From Epiperipatus broadwayi (lineage: Eukaryota; Onychophora; Udeonychophora; Euonychophora; Peripatidae): 64,000 nt of DNA. The notes below the pieces were generated by a model that saw only the letters and a program-made list of their open reading frames with translations, was not told where the DNA came from and searched no databases. Positions 63,401-64,000 of the stretch are shown one piece after another. Made by a program: the position numbers and the translations under genes. How positions within the stretch are numbered: the first letter of the stretch is position 1; each line of letters opens with the position of its first letter. Where the stretch lies: assembly GCA_028023455.1 (NCBI GenBank), contig JAQFVV010000020.1:4017092-4081091 (forward strand), written 5' to 3'.

Positions 63401-64000
63401 TCATTCCAATTTTATTTTAAATTAGAAATGGACTTGAAATGAGCATCCCTGCAGAAGTCATAGTTTTATTAAATTGAGATGAGGACTTAAAAAATGGTCA
63501 TTCCTTATAGTTACAATTGTAAAAAGGTGTAGCAGTTACATATACTGTATTCAATATATGCATATGTCTATTAAAAAACATGAGTCAGAGGTCATATATT
63601 TATAGCTTTATCCATAGATAGAGTTATATTTTAAGTTTATTAAAATTTGGATTTGTGGTGCAACAAATATACTTGATTATTTATAACTATATTAATATAA
63701 TATAATTGAAGATTAATATTAAATTTAGCAAAGAAACCTTGGACATTTTTATAATTAATTATTGTTTCCCTGCATGCTTATGAATTAAGACAATCATATG
63801 TAAGAGATTGGAAAAAAGGCTTTGCTAAAAGAAAAGTAAGTTATATGTCAACTGATAACTATATTTTGTAATTAAAATATTGTTGTATGATGTGTTAGCC
63901 TCTTAAAATGTAATACTGTACAGTCTATATTTATTCATCTGGAATAACTTCGGAGTTCATGATCTAGCTAGATATTGCAAATAGGGGGTGTGTAGTGGTT
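60401..64000. other. AT-rich sequence, no gene recognised
   Basis: The plus frame at 61615-61839 has no domain. Possible locations of upstream exons of the F-box paralog are not visible to me here. Confidence 0.3.

Overview
The window is very AT-rich, non-coding-dominated nuclear DNA from an animal, most likely an AT-rich invertebrate; I cannot place it more precisely. Evidence for a metazoan: GT-AG introns of 12 and 37 kb, an F-box/leucine-rich-repeat gene, Penelope-like elements with GIY-YIG endonucleases, EN-RT LINE relics, Ty3/gypsy remains, an LTR element with a tRNA-Lys-type primer site, and many foldback (MITE-like) repeats. Almost all long open frames are repeat-derived or chance products of AT-rich DNA.

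Host genes (all minus strand). One gene appears to cover most of the window. Exon 1 (51543-50553, F-box), exon 2 (38331-38167, LRR) and exon 3 (1460-1288, C terminus and stop) join in the same phase (phase 1) to give about 442 residues, with introns of about 12.2 and 36.7 kb. About 3.4 kb upstream of its start lies the terminal exon of a second gene (55084-54939). That exon has the same acceptor phase and a similar peptide, so it is probably a tandem paralog whose 5' exons lie further right or outside the window. The paralog's stop is followed by AATAAA.

Intron 2 (1461-38166) is a dense repeat deposit. From 2.8 to 9.4 kb a LINE is split by a Penelope-like element with a 13-bp target duplication (TSD), and that element is itself split by a solo LTR with a 4-bp TSD. 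A dead Ty3/gypsy pol follows (9.6-13.7 kb), then decayed tandem repeats and a second copy of the same solo LTR (17.1-18.8 kb). From 20.9 to 36.2 kb there is a 15-kb element with two ~4.5-kb direct repeats around a short internal region. The internal region has a tRNA-Lys-type primer site, a purine-rich tract and only a broken coiled-coil ORF. It fits a non-autonomous giant-LTR retrotransposon. One of its LTRs carries a further 3.2-kb insertion. A tRNA-Gly retropseudogene with an 18-bp TSD sits at 37.7 kb.

Intron 1 (38332-50552) holds an inverted-repeat cluster at 39 kb, a Ty3/gypsy integrase scrap, a long near-perfect hairpin at 42.5-42.9 kb, a possible small secreted-peptide ORF at 45.2 kb, and overlapping inverted-repeat DNA-transposon relics at 45.9-48.7 kb. 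To the right of the F-box gene are short tandem repeats, a truncated Penelope-like element between inverted pseudo-LTRs (56.1-57.1 kb) and a LINE 3' fragment (59.8-60.4 kb). From about 60.4 kb to the end I recognise nothing.

I found no bacterial operon, CRISPR array or defence system. The most distinctive items are the giant-LTR element, the three-deep nest, the repeated inverted pseudo-LTR architecture and the long-intron F-box gene pair.
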